64,000 bases of DNA from Pseudopyrenochaeta lycopersici (GCA_003313425.1 NHZP01000007.1:744001-808000), one strand, 5' to 3'. Counted from the first letter of the stretch, positions 8,920 through 21,218 are shown. Numbers and translations: made by a program. Notes: generated from the sequence alone by a model not told the origin.

Positions 8920-10948
8920 CTACAATTTCCTACTGCGAACCAAGCCCTTCTTGATACCCGTGAGCTCACCTCCGTAGTTCGCACTACCCTTTGCGGCGCT
9001 CTTACTATCAAATACCGGCTTCATGCTCTTCAACTTCTTCTGCTTCTCCTTGTACTTTTCCTTCTTCTTGACACGAGGATTCCTCACACTCTTCTTCCTG
9101 TGCGGCGTTAATCCCTTGTTCTTCTCAATTTGATAACTGATCATTCGGCGACCGTCATCGCCAATGATTTCTTCCTCAATGACCTGAGCTCCTTGTTGGG
9201 CTGCCAGGGCGTAGGCAGCGGAGCGATCGAGTTTGGTCTGCTTTTTGGCGTTGGAGCGGGCCGCGACCATATCATAATAACCTTCTTCGTCTTCGAAGTC
9301 GTCGTTATGGGTCGCTGGAGCTTCGTCGGCCGAGCTGGCGCCATCGTCCTCGCCTAGAGCAACACCAGGGCCTGCTTCCTTCTGCTGGCCGCGCTTTTCG
9401 GCTTCGGCTTGGAGACGCGCTTGTCGGTCTTTCAGACGCTCGCGATGCGGTATGTCGGCGTCACCACCTTGATCTTTGCCAGCTGCATCGCGCTTGTTGG
9501 CCTTTTGTGCGATCTGAGACGTGTAGAAGCGGAGAGATTTCTTCTTGCGGGCCTTCTCAGCAAGTTCATGTGCAGTGAGGGACGTCTCCTCGCCAAAGTC
9601 TGAATCTTCGGCATTGAGAAGATTTAATTTGGCGTCAGTTGTCTTCTTCTTCCTAGATGCCTTCTTCAGAGCGGCCTTATCGGTGAGAGAGTCAAGTTGT
9701 GCGAGACCCTGTTCGGCCTTCGCCAATTTCGCAGCGCGTCGTGCTGCTGCTTCTCCTTGTGCGATCTCTGCAGCGCGTTGAGCTTTGCTCTTCTTCTGCT
9801 TCGTAATCACCTTATCAGGCACAACCGCACCGGCTTCAGAATCTGACGCAGTGCTTCCTTCTTCGATGGCTGAAAGCTCGTCGCCATCGGTAGTTTCTAC
9901 CATGGGATCTGCGGCCGGCAGACTCTCGATCCGTGTCCACATCTTCTGGCACTTCAATAAGCTTTCCATAACTGGATGTTCGTGCAGTTCGATGGGATCC
10001 AGTGCTATGACTGGGGAACCATCTTCTGTCGCTGTTGATCCTAGCACGGCAAAATACATAGCCATTGCAGCAAGATAGGCTGCGCAAGCGCGATATTTGG
10101 TGACGGCCATAGGTGTAGGGACTGTTCTTCCCTTCGCGTTTCCCGACTTGGATGCTTGTGACTTGAGCAGGCGATTTGCGGCATTGGCAGCTGCGGCGAG
10201 TTCGTCGTGCAGCGGCTGCAAACGTAGGTATTCCCTCGATATGTGCTCGAACTCGGGATAACGTGTCCGCATGATCTTCAACCTCTCCTCCTCTGGCATG
10301 TCATCTGTGATCTGAAGCTGTGGAAGAACTTCTGTTACCACCGCGCCTGAGTCTGCTGCCTTGTCGTCCTGCCCCATCCACTCGTCTTCGTCCAAACCAA
10401 AATCTGCCTCGGTCATGGACTGCAGCTGCTTTTTCTGTATGCGCCGAGCTTCGGCCTCTTCGTCTAACGCGTCTTGCTCCGTCTCAATTGCGTCTGCATT
10501 ATAGTAGTCCTTTTTCGAGGCTCCCCATCCACCCATGTCCTCATCCTCCTCTTCGGCATCCGGCCCAGGTTGTCCGTTGGAACCATCGTCTGATTCGGCG
10601 CCTTCGTCTGCGTCTTCGAAGTCGCCCTCATCGTCATCATCATCGTCGTCGTCTCCATCGTCTAGGACCTCTTCGTCGGAATGCTGCAGGAACTTGTCTA
10701 TGTGGTAGCTGGTCAGTGGTAGTTCCTCGAGCCTGCAACGTGACTTCTGACTAACCGTCTTCCTGCCACTTTCTTAATCGCTTCGCAGTCGGTCCTTCGT
10801 CGAGCAATATCTTGTCGCGGTTGATGTGGAATTCATCCTCCGAGTCTGCTACATCTTCCCAGGTGCTGATGGCAAGCTTTGAGTCCTCATCTTTCTGCTT
10901 CTTCGGCTCGCCATACGCGCGACCGCCGGCCTTCCTTTTCTTCGCCAT
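8920..10948 (-). CDS. UTP3: U3 snoRNP / SSU-processome protein Utp3 (Sas10)
   Basis: Exons 10948..10756 and 10697..8920 flank a 58-bp intron and encode 656 residues. The N-terminus MAKKRKAGG is a basic nuclear signal, followed by a strongly acidic Asp/Glu tract encoded at the start of exon 2. Residues about 223-283 correspond to the Sas10/Utp3/C1D helical region (LQPLHDELAAAANAAN and following). The C-terminus (about 558-653) is the Sas10 domain: IEKNKGLTPHRKK, SVRNPRVKKKEKYKEKQKK and a terminal RSRKL. Utp3/Sas10 acts in the nucleolus in early 40S processing with U3 snoRNA. The start at 10948 fits family N-termini; an in-frame extension to 11044 looks like leader. It shares a 295-bp bidirectional promoter with TSC10. 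Confidence 0.88.
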
Positions 10949-11243
10949 TCTTGGGCTCTGTGGCTGTCGCGGCGGAGTCGGTCGTCGAGTTTGTTGCGCC
11001 CAACTTTTTTCTCGAAATCTTGGCTTGGCCGCGGGACAGCCCACATTTCACGCTAACATGGGACAGTCTAAGCTACTTCGGACCTGGTGCTGAGCCAACG
11101 CCGAACCACCCGCGTGCGAACCCTACACGCAATGATACCACGGCGCGGTTCGTTTACCGTCTAATGAGTATGCCGCGTTGATGTGAGATTTTAAGCTATT
11201 TTCCCTACTCAGATCTCGTTTGAGTCGGCGGCAGCCTTCGCTC
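10949..11243. promoter_or_regulatory. 295-bp bidirectional promoter UTP3 / TSC10
   Basis: The only DNA between the divergent start codons of UTP3 (10948) and TSC10 (11244), so both promoters must lie here or overlap the coding ends. No clear TATA box was seen. Confidence 0.45.
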
Positions 11244-12407
11244 ATGTCTCAATTACTCCTGGCAGCTACCATTATCCTCTTGGTTCTTGTTGGAATTGTT
11301 AGTGCAGACATTATGGGCTTCGCGTTCTGGAAAGGCAATCAGTTCCCTGTGGAGGGGAAGGTGAGATACATCATCCCCTTGCCGAGTAAGACATATTGAG
11401 AATATATACAGACAGTCCTCCTCACAGGCTCATCTCAAGGCATGGGCAGGGAAATCGCACGTCTTCTCTCTGCCCGTGGCGCAAACCTGATCCTCGTAGC
11501 CCGCACAACCAAGAACCTGGAGTCCGCCCTGGCACACGCAAAAGCCCATGCCAAGAACCCCTCAAGCCAGCGCTTCACCTACATCTCCGCCGACGTGACC
11601 TCCGAGTCCGAGAATGCGCGCATCATTGCCGAAGCAACCGCCTGGAACAATGGCAGGATGCCAGAGATTGTGTGGTGCGTTGCTGGATCGTCTACACCGG
11701 GTCTGTTCATAGAGACAAGCACCGACACGTTACGGAGCCAGATGGACCTCAATTACTTCGCGGCTGCCTACCTCGCGCACAAGTCGCTCAAGGCATGGTG
11801 GTATCCGGAAGTGCCCTACACTGCTCAACAAGGAAAGGGCACTACGCCTGAACCGCCACGCAAGTTTATCATCACATCGTCTGCTATTGCTTTCGTGGGT
11901 CTGCTTGGCTATTCCCCCTACGCTCCTGCCAAAGCAGCCCTGCGCTCCCTCGCCGACGGTCTGCGCTCAGAAGTCCAAATGTACAACGCAGCGCGCCGCT
12001 CAAAGAACAGCAGTACTGGCCAAGTTCCCGCGCCCTTTGACGTTGACATCCACATTATCTTCCCCGGCTCTGTTCTATCTCCTGGCTTTGAAAATGAGGA
12101 GAAGACCAAGCATCCTGTGACTCGCGAATTGGAGTCCTCAGACCCCAAGCAGACGGAGCTTGAGGCTGCGACTTCGGCCATCAAGGGCTTAGAAGCCGGT
12201 AACTTCATGACGCCCACCAACTGGCTGGTTCATCTGCTGCGTTGGGGTTCGATGGGTAGCAGTCAAAGAAACAATTTGGTCCTTGACACTATAGGCGCGT
12301 GGGTCACGACGATCGTCTGGCTGATTATGGTGCCAGATTTGAATGGCAAAGTCTGGGCGTGGGGGAAGAAAAATGGCATGCCCTTGTTCAGGCGAGATGC
12401 ACAATAG
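11244..12407 (+). CDS. TSC10: 3-ketodihydrosphingosine reductase (Tsc10/KDSR)
   Basis: Exons 11244..11360 and 11412..12407 (51-bp intron) encode 370 residues. An N-terminal hydrophobic segment (LLLAATIILLVLVGIV) anchors the protein in the ER. The NADPH-binding motif of classical short-chain dehydrogenases is T-G-S-S-Q-G-M-G at about 44-51, split from the anchor by the intron. Catalytic residues fit: a Ser in IITSSAIAF near 195, and Tyr209/Lys213 in YSPYAPAK. A second hydrophobic stretch (AWVTTIVWLIMV) lies near the C-terminus, as in KDSR/Tsc10. The enzyme reduces 3-ketodihydrosphingosine to dihydrosphingosine, the second step of sphingolipid synthesis. It converges with the F-box-like gene that ends at 12642. 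Confidence 0.88.
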
Positions 12408-12641
12408 TAGAAATGTGACCAGGGTCTATAGATTCTAATGTGAATAACTCTATAGTTAATAATTATGACATTAATGGGCACCAGCCAATCATTTGGCTTC
12501 GTAGTGGTTTGCTTCTGGTAATGTTTCTTGTAGTGGCTGCCAAATATGTAAACGGTCGATGCAGCTGACACCGCTTTGATCGCGTATTTGAGCTCTCCAT
12601 AAAATCTTAGCACCTCGAGATCGCCTTGTCAGGCTACCGAC

Positions 12642-14357
12642 CTATTCGTATTCTGGATCAAAGTCCAGAATGTCCGCCTCAGGCTCGTATTGGCGTAGTT
12701 TATACTCTGGAACAGGCACCGCGACCGTCGTTCTCCGGTTCATGACATCAGTCTGATAACCCTTGATGAAACAATGGCGTGGGATGTAGTAATCGTTGCT
12801 CTCCGAAACGAGCTTGGAGCCCTGGAACATACCGATTGCCAAAGCATTCAAACTTGGACAAATGGAGTGCGTGTCCATGTAATGGAAAAATGCATTCGCA
12901 AAGCGCTGCAGTTCAAACGTAACTTCTCGCTGCCGTTTAAAGTCTTCGCCTTCGTCTAAATCAACGTCTGTGTAACGGAGATACTGAAAATGTATCATGC
13001 ATAAATCTGGCATATATCTAAAGTTTTCCTGAACAAAAGTCAATTGAGCATATCCTTCAAGGGAGTATGGAAAATGACGTACTAGAAACTTCTCCAAGCC
13101 CCCGTTAAGATGCCACTGTGTTGGATCCACATCGTACTCAGACAGCTGGTAACCGAACTGTCTGATATTTGAACACTTCTCAAATAGGCGTTGCCATTGG
13201 TCGTCGTCACATGAACCCCCAACAGCATCCATTCCGGGCTCAAGGTCCGACCGATGCAGACCAAGACTCCGAAAACGTGGGCCAATGCGATCTAGTCTCT
13301 CCCAAAGCGCTTTTGATTGACCTTGTTCCCAAACAAGATGCAAACTATTGAGGTCGGGAGAATTATCGAGCAAGTCGCAAAGGCTTGAGTCATCAGATAC
13401 ACCTGCAAAGAGTCGCTGAAGGTGTAAAGGCTGGCCAGAGCATTCGGATCCCAGGTCTTGGAAAAAGGCATCGGCGTTTTTACATTGCGAGATAGACAGC
13501 GCATTCAATTTGTGAAAATCGATCCTCGTTGCCAAGGTGGTATAGAGCTGCCCCACGTCGAAGCCTGTGAAGCTCAGTTCACGTAGATTCTCCAGTTTGG
13601 GGCTCGCTTGCATCTTCTGCATGCAGTATTGTAGCAGACCTCGGCTCCCTTCATATCGGCGACCAAGTGACAGGCGCTTCAAAAGGGACCCGTTATTGAA
13701 TATATTGTTCAGTATGGGGGTGAGTCCATGTCGGGATGTGAATTGAATGTCGAGGCTTTGTAAGGCAGGCGGAGGCATCTTAGCAATATTATATATACAA
13801 GGCACAGCAGGAGCCTCGCCAGTCCAGTTAACCTGTAAGTGGCGCATCTTGTTTTGAGTGCGCTCCAAATGATAGAAAATCTTTGGAGACAGAGACCTCT
13901 TTGAGATGAACCTGTGCATTATGAGTTCTCTGTAAGCTGCCATGAAGCAAGTGCCTTACCGGAATGTATGTAGACAACGAGCAGGGAACATTTCGATCAC
14001 AAAGTACATATACTCATCTCTAGCCGAGAGCTCCCTATTCGAGAATCCGTCATATCGGGCGTCGAAGTCAAAAGGCCCCGTTTGCACAGAGTCAGGTTCC
14101 GCGGGAGGCTGAACGTCTTCGAAAGATAAATTGCGAGTGTAGCGCAGATGAGGTCCCGCGCCAGCGGTAATGCTCTTGACAAAGGTGACGAGGTGTCGGT
14201 GAGCGCTGTCCCATGTGCGCAAATACACCGTGTGGTAGAGAGTGGGTAAGGTGAGGTTGCGGGCGGCCTTTGATGTCAAACAAAGGGCTTTTTGGTCTGC
14301 CTTTGATCGGATGTGCTCCAGGATGAGCAGCTGGATATCTGTCGGTAAATCTAACAT
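12642..14357 (-). CDS. F-box-like protein, paralogue 1 of a divergent pair
   Basis: Exons 14357..13960 and 13911..12642 (48-bp intron) encode 555 residues. The first ~50 residues (MLDLPTDIQLLILEHI, ADQKALCLTSKAARN, LPTLYHTVYL) fit the F-box pattern LPxEIxxxI...D...LCxxSK. The rest is a leucine-rich, repeat-poor region typical of the large fungal F-box-like families, without a nameable substrate domain. An F-box would bind Skp1 in an SCF ubiquitin ligase (family inference). It resembles the neighbouring gene at 15121..17184 most clearly in the F-box (ALCLTSKA versus ALCLTSQA, followed by a Y-tT-V-L pattern). The two genes are divergently transcribed across 763 bp. Confidence 0.72.
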
Positions 14358-15120
14358 TTTGAAGCGACCGTTGGCTAGTATATTGCAAACGAAGCAGAAG
14401 TCAGCAATTAAGAGTGATTGTGTTCACAGGAAATTCAACCACGGAGAGTCTTAAGTCGTCCGAAAATCTACATTTGCCGGACGACAATACACCAACAATT
14501 CTGTGGTTGAGTGGCTTGTTTGAGTTAATCAGTTTTCTTTGACACAACGTGCTACTAGAGTCGGCTCCCGAGAATGTCGGAGGCAACACTCCGAGAACCT
14601 CGGACGCAGTCAATCAAAGACCGCACTTTCAAGGTCAAAACATGGTACGAAAAAGCCATGTTCGCCGAAGTGCACTCAGATAATAACGCAACAACGTTCA
14701 GGCACCGTTCACCCACGTGTTGATGCTACTAGCACAGCGGAAGACCCCGGGCCCCAGTACCACGTGGCCGGAGATGATCTGGCACTACCGGGTTGCGCTT
14801 TACCTAAAAGAGGATGGATTGTATCCGATTCATATTAGCGGCAATGCCTCATCATCCAATTAAACCTCAGTTGGTTCGTTCATCGCGATCTCCTGTCAAT
14901 CAATCACTGTTCAAGGTAACAGAATAATCAATTAAACAAACCAAGAGTGTTTGTATTTTGTTAATTAGCTGCTGAAGTCTGTTGAGAGGTAAAAAAAGAG
15001 CCGCGACAGGCTTCAGAGCATGGACTCGGCACATACTCACATGATGAATTTCACCCCGCACGAATCCCTATTCTCGCCCAGTCTTTTGAAATCCAGCACG
15101 GAAATCTCATCGTGTTATTG
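14358..15120. other. shared promoter region of two divergent F-box-like genes
   Basis: 763 bp between the two start codons. It holds two CACGTG boxes at its centre (listed separately). Frames at 14401-14838 are short and show no recognisable protein. Nothing else seen. Confidence 0.5.
14714..14766. promoter_or_regulatory. pair of CACGTG E-boxes at the midpoint of a divergent promoter
   Basis: CACGTG at 14714..14719 and 14761..14766. The outer edges are 357 bp from the start at 14357 and 355 bp from the start at 15121, so the pair is centred between the two paralogous genes. Each is a bHLH-type core; co-regulation is inferred. Confidence 0.4.
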
Positions 15121-17184
15121 ATGGCTTCACGTGAGGAACTACTGCCTGCACTTGATCTTATTGAGGATGTGAAGAGGATTGTTCTAGAACATGTGCGAAC
15201 CCTGCAGCTGTGCACAGTCATCACCCAATCGCTGATTGACGTCATTAGATCTCTCTATACTCGGACCTTCGAGCACTATGTTTGACATCCCAAGCTTGGA
15301 ACAGTGTTGCTACGAGATGTTTGTACACGAATATTGTCCTTGATATTCGCTTCCGCAATGGTCAATTGTTGGCGTTTCAGCATTGCCTTCAAAGCGGTGC
15401 GCTGGCCCACTTGCAATATGCGAAAAGCTTAAGTCTGCTTGACATACCGATCCGTCATTCACCTCCAACACAACAGTGCGATCTTGCGGGGACTGAAGGA
15501 GAGCCATGGAAGGACCTGCGAGAGAGGGATATGCTGTTGTCACAGATACTGCAACTTCTTCCCAAAAACAAGCTCAAGACTTTCAAGTGAGTCTGTTTCT
15601 CTCATCTTGCTAGAAAATTGAGCTGGAAATGCTGTTGGTTCCGGATTCTGATCCGAGGATGAGACGAGGTCTGATATGGGTCGGATGCTGCATCTTTGCT
15701 ATGCTGCCTTGGCTTCTTTGCAGCATGGACTTAAGTAGACAGTAATGCCTGGTTGAGAGTACAGGAATTCTGGCTTCTGAAGTTTACTAATCAGCTTCCT
15801 AGTTATTTCTCTGAAGCTGGTCTTGATCCAGCTCTTCTCGATTTTCTAAATGAGCATCAAAAAGAGGTGCGCAATATTCACGTATCTCGTTGCGACCCTC
15901 AGCAATTGGTCATAAACTCGAGGCGGAGCATTCTAGCTGGGTTTCAAAATACAGAAGAAAAAACCTATAAACTTCTCGAATTCGCTCAAGTACTCCCACC
16001 GCTTGAGTCTCTGTCCCTTCTCTTTTGGGATGGCTGGATGCTTGACAACGCTCGTTATTGGCAAGAACGACACTCTTTTGATCCGCTCAAGCAGCGAAGA
16101 GCCATAACCAAAGAGCTTGCAATGACTGGAAACATGCCTCCATCATTCACGCTTGTCGTGCCCCATATATTTGACCTTTCTGTAGTAACGAAACTGAGCC
16201 TCTTCGATTGTGCGACACTATTCTTCCTAACGCTTTCCAGGTCACCAGAACTCAGAAATCTAACAAGCTTTCAATTTCGCACAATCGATGGTATAATCCC
16301 TGATGATTCAATGGATTTCTATGGTTTTTTTGAACAAAATCACAACTTGCGGCACGTCTTCCTCAGTCTGGGAGCTCTCATGGCAATATCTATTGAGCCT
16401 CAGAGTCATCTACAGGCCCCTTCGCCAGCCGATTTGTCAAACTCCAGCCCCTTCTACCTCTCGCCCTTACGTCACATGCTCAGAAGTCTCTCTCTTTTTG
16501 ACCCCACGTGGGCCGAAATGCAAGGCCCAGGCGCTCATAAGTCCCTTGGATTCCTTCAAGAAAATTCTTTACAATATATTTGTCGCGAGTTTGGAAACTT
16601 GCAAGAACTTGGCTTCCAGGGACCTGATCAGGCTTCACCTGCAGCATCTAGAGCCGACAGGAGACACGATTTTCTTATGAGATATTTAGTGAGTGTGGAA
16701 TATCTACTCGAAGAAAGCCTGATATCTCAGGAGCTGGCGCTGATTTGAACAGAATCCAATCGAAAATCTGAAAGATCTGCGCATCTTACACCTCAATCAA
16801 AATAATCTGAAGAGGATTGATCCAGCATATTATCGAAATGACGAACAAATCTCTTTGGACATCCATCAATTCGCCACTCAATTCTTCGAATGGGTACACC
16901 ACCATTGCCCACATCTGAACGTACTCGTTTGGGGTATGTACGGCGAACCCTCGGAGGAGATAATTCAAATTACAATTGATGATGCTCACGACGACGGCTT
17001 CGCTGTTGAGCGAACCCCACAGCACCTGTTCGTCAAGCGAAAGGTAGCATTAGAAAACGGGCTCGTACAGATCAAAGCAGTTCAGGTATCATATAGTCGG
17101 CTTCGTGATGAATTCCCGGACATGGATATACTGGCTTTTGATCACGGATACCAGACGTTGGAACGTTTCATTCATCTGCTGTAG
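15121..17184 (+). CDS. F-box-like protein, paralogue 2 of a divergent pair
   Basis: Best model: exons 15121..15192, 15249..15586, 15743..16688 and 16753..17184, 595 residues. Intron 1 (56 bp, donor GTGCGA, acceptor TAG) is supported because removing it joins LEH to ISLYSDLRALCLTSQAWN, which aligns residue for residue with the F-box of the neighbouring paralogue. Intron 3 (64 bp, GTGAGT..ACAG) keeps phase. Intron 2 (156 bp, 15587..15742) is the least certain; it is the only choice found that restores the frame into the long third exon. The C-terminal part is leucine-rich with no named domain. Function by family is a Skp1-binding adaptor of an SCF ligase. If intron 2 is wrong, the gene could instead be broken near 15590. 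Confidence 0.58.
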
Positions 17185-18676
17185 CGTAGAACAATATTTC
17201 CAATATCGATTGTGTAACTTCTCAAGGAGGGGTCCTTGAGCTGAGATCTGTGCATTGAAGAATACGAGCAATGCCCGACTTGCGGCTCGATCAGCAGAGA
17301 ACGCCTGATTTTCCCAGCTACCAGAGACGGCTCGAGTCATGAGCCTGTCGACCAACGTAAGACACGGATTCATCACCCCGGGGCTGCGCCTACTACGTAG
17401 TTCGCAGTTGACGATCCCAGAAATACTCGGCCGCATCTTTCAACCATCTTTTAACCCGAGACTGCAATTAGTGATTGTAGTCTAGCTCCTGCAGGAATGA
17501 CACTAGCTGAGGTGGTTTTCATATCGGCGCCGAGCCGCGAACCAATGCCACGCTTGCGCAGGAGCCATTCGCGTTTCCCCGAATGCGTGCCGCTCGACCC
17601 TGCGGCAAATTGCTCCGAAATGGGGTTACGGCCCGCAGGAAAAACGTGGAGTCGCTTGACCAAGAGATCCAGTCGCCAAGTTCAAGAAATTTAGCGCGCC
17701 CTTTAATGCAGCCGTGCATGAAGGAAATCCTCAACACAGCATTAGACCCGCTTCTCGACCACAGCTTAGAAAAGAATTGCACTGCAATGAGGAGCTAGAC
17801 CACAGAGCGTCCTACAACCCCGCATCGCTTAGAGGCGATGCTGAACAGCGAATGGAGGAAAGGGTCGCTTCTACACTTCACACGCCCCGCATAGATTGCA
17901 ATCTTGAGCTACAGATCAGACAGTTTAATCTGATGAATTCCAAATTCAAAAGCTTACCGGGCGCATGCGATCTCTTTGCTGGGATATTGCACGGATGTTT
18001 AACCTGTACGCGGCTATGTAATCGACAAATTCACCTGGCATGGGTGGCACAAACATGCGGTCCGCTGGGTGCGGATATTGGCTGCTATTTGAAGCATCGC
18101 TACGCGTTTTCGAGAAGGCCTGCAACGTGGAGAGATAACACCGATGTCAGATCTATGTCCTGTACGAATTGTAATCGTGACGAAAAGGGATGCCGTGTCT
18201 GCTTCCGCTCTCTACCAAGATTAGAGCTGCGGCACCGGCTTGGTAATTAGCCGCGTGCCTAGGAGTTTAGGAGCTTTGTAAACACTGCCCATTGATTCTC
18301 CAGCGGCCCGGTACCAGCCTCCTTCGGTGTCAATTGGTTGCCTATCTCAGTGTCTCTCCCGTTCTCGAAACTTGGCGTGAACCCTTTACAGATGCTCATG
18401 ACCTGGTCCCCCCAGCTTCGGCAGGCGGTACTTCACTAAGCCCCTCGGCAGCCTAGCTTTACATTGGCCCATATTGACGCCACAAGAACATTCCGCAGGG
18501 TAATCGAAGAGCCAATGAAGCTATGGCCTCTTGTCAGACGCCCCTCTACCTGATTCAACTAGGGTGTATGCTAGGTAAAGCGGTGAACCTTGCGGCCATC
18601 GACACAAATAAATAGACGGGCGGCCTGTGTTACCTCGTGGCAAGTCGATCAGCTCTGCTCTTCAATCTTTGTCAAA
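17185..18676. other. intergenic, 1.5 kb; upstream region of the FAD oxidase
   Basis: No gene is supported. A 178-codon open frame on the plus strand (17714..18250) ends in a cysteine-containing stretch (SCTNCNRDEKGCRVC) but matches no family I know. An AATAAATAG A/T-rich site about 70 bp before the oxidase start may be its core promoter. Confidence 0.4.
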
Positions 18677-20661
18677 ATGGGTCGCTTCTCTCTGTTGGCT
18701 TCTTTGCTGTTGGCGACTAACGGTGTGGTGGGATCCAAATGGATTGGTGAGGTCAAGAAGGTGGATGGCGTTCAGTATTCCTGCAAATGCTACTCAGACA
18801 ACGCTTGCTGGCCGACAAACGCCGACTGGGCCGCCCTCAACAGGACTGTATATGGAGCCCTCCAGCCGGCCATACCACCAGGTGCGGCCTGTCACAATAA
18901 GCTCGGCAACACGACAATCAATGTTTTCGACGCGGCAAAGTGTGCTGAAGTACAGGCGAACTGGCTTAACGAGCAGTATTTGTGAGTATTACTGTTGAGC
19001 TGAGAAAAAGGTAGTTGAGCTAACAATTGTGGCAGTACTGACCACCCAATTGCAAATCTGTGGCCACTGTACACCAACAACACTTGCTTGCCAACTGATG
19101 ACCCGTCTACGTCCTGCACGCGCGGTTTCTATGGAGACTATGTCATTCTTGCAAAGACCAAGGAGCAGATCAAGGCTGGCGTCGACTTCGCACGAACGCG
19201 AAATGTCCGCCTGATTATTCGAAACACTGGCCATGACTTCATGTAAGCATATTTTCGAATTCTAGGAAACTACGAGGTTAACATATGTGAAGGGGTCGCT
19301 CGACTGGCTACGGATCCCTCATTATCAACACTCACAGCTTCAAGGATGTCAAGTTCATCAAGAAGTACACCGGCCCAGGTGACTGGACGGGCAGCGCAGC
19401 CACCGTTGGCGCAGGTGTCCAAGGCCGCGAACTTTACCGCCAGGCCTTTGCTCAGAGCCCTAAAGTTGTCATTGTTGGTGGAGAGTGCCCGGTAAGACTT
19501 GCAATGATCATTAATCATCATGAAACTAACATGAGATAGACTGTTGGCTGGGCAGGTGGATACATCCAGGGCGGTGGCCATGGACCGCTCAGCGGCATTT
19601 ACGGTATGGGTGCTGACAACGTCCTCGGCTTCGATGCTATTACCGCTGAGGGCAAATACGTTACGGCAAACGCGAAGGAGAATCCCGATCTCTTCTGGGC
19701 TCTCAAGGGTGGCGGCCCTAGCACATTCGCCGTCGTCACATCAATCACGGTGAAGACGCACCCCGAAGTGCCCACGGCCGGTACCATCCTCAACATCAAC
19801 TCTACCCACACCAACGATACCGCAGAGTTCGCCAAGGCCTTCCGCATCTTCCACAACTTGTCAAATCACTACAGCAACAAGGGTATCTTTGTGTACTTTG
19901 AGCAAGGACCTGGTCTTGGACGTCTCCATGTCGCTCCTTTTGTCGCACCCAACATGACCGAACCCGAGCTTAATGCAGTTCTGAAGCCGCTGTACGACCA
20001 GCTGAAGGCTGCCAATATCCCATATGATGCCTACACCAGGTCTTTCTCGACATTTTTCGAGTTCTACATTGACATGTTTGAGGATGAAGCGCCAAACACA
20101 TCATCAATCGTTGGAGGGCGTCTGTTCACTCAAGAGGATGTCAATCAGAACGCCGACAAGGTGGCGGATGCTATCCTGTTTGCGTCACTGCCCGAGCCAA
20201 CTCAAATTGGATACAACATTGGCCACATTGTCAATCCCGGCCACGGAGTACCCAAGGCAGACAATGCCATTCACCCTACATGGCGTAATGGAACCAGCTT
20301 CGTTATCACCAATGTGCTTTTGAGTGGTCAGGAGAGCTGGGCGGTGAAGAAGGAGCGTGAGCTCTTCAACACCAACGTAGTTGGCAAGGCATTGAGAGAT
20401 GCATCTCCTACCGGTGCTAGCTATGTCAACGAGGTATGTCGCTCTGCAATCCACTGACAACGAGATTAAAAGCTAACAAAACCGCAGGGTGATCTATACG
20501 AGCCAAACTGGCAGGAGGCGTACTGGGGCTCTAACTACCCCAGACTTCTACAGATCCGCAAGAAGTACGATCCTAACGGCGTCTTCTATACGCAGACAAC
20601 TCCGGGCACGGAGAAATGGAGCGTGATCGATTATGGCACGAAGCTGTGCAAGGCAGCATAG
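18677..20661 (+). CDS. secreted FAD-linked oxidase (VAO/BBE type, bicovalent flavin)
   Basis: Five exons (18677..18981, 19036..19242, 19293..19491, 19540..20433, 20488..20661) with introns of 48-54 bp encode 592 residues. A signal peptide (MGRFSLLASLLLATNGVVGS) precedes a cysteine-rich N-terminus (YSCKCYSDNACWP). The FAD-binding (PCMH) domain has R-N-T-G-H-D-F with His at about 168 and G-E-C-P-T-V-G-W with Cys at about 236, the two residues that attach flavin in bicovalent berberine-bridge-type oxidases. A GGGHGPLSGIYGMGADN loop and a C-terminal BBE-like piece (YEPNWQEAYWG, then LLQIRKKYDPNGVFY) complete the fold. Such enzymes oxidise carbohydrates or small secondary metabolites outside the cell; the substrate is unknown. 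Several N-x-S/T sites fit secretion. No cluster partners are nearby. Confidence 0.87.
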
Positions 20662-21218
20662 AATTCCTTTACTTTGATATAGATAACGCCGTGTTTGGCA
20701 AAAAGAGCATTTATTGCGCACTAGATACACGTATTTTAATGTCATGAAATAGAGCCCTCCATGCATATGAGCGATCGCAACTGATGGCGGCTTGGTCAAA
20801 ACGTGGCGTGGTGAGACAAAGCTGGGGAGACAGCGGGAGCGATGACGAACGTCCGCGTTCCTCGCTAGTGGATAATTGGTTGACGGCCAGGGACAGCGTC
20901 AACCTTCACAAGCCAATCTGATATCTCGCCATCAATACCCATCTCAACCGTCTGCTGTCGCCCTATACCGCTTTGCTGCCCATTGTGCCTGCTTTGAAGT
21001 CTAGACTGCGCTATATTGTTGCGCGAATATCTGACAAACACTTGCGCTTCCTCTTCCCCCGAAACTTGCAGCGTCCTCCGCATTCCGAAAGCACCGCAAC
21101 AGGCAGCCGTTCGCGATAGCAGCATCGCCAACTCGTGCCGGCCCTGCCCGGTTGAAATTGCGAGCGCTCATGCTCCGCGCATGTTGAACAAACCGCGAAG
21201 CGTCTGAATGCCGATTGA
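20662..21218. other. intergenic: oxidase 3' flank and VRL1 promoter
   Basis: 557 bp in tandem orientation. No gene or repeat recognised; frames crossing here do not continue into the exons on either side. Confidence 0.45.

Noticed and set aside
10949..11044. N-terminal extension of Utp3 to an upstream Met
   Set aside because: The added 32 residues are Arg/Pro-rich and unlike the family, whereas MAKKRK is the usual start; the extension would also use up the bidirectional promoter.
15587..15612. 26-bp intron in the second F-box-like gene
   Set aside because: Too short to be spliced by the normal machinery, and the resulting frame stops 16 codons later.
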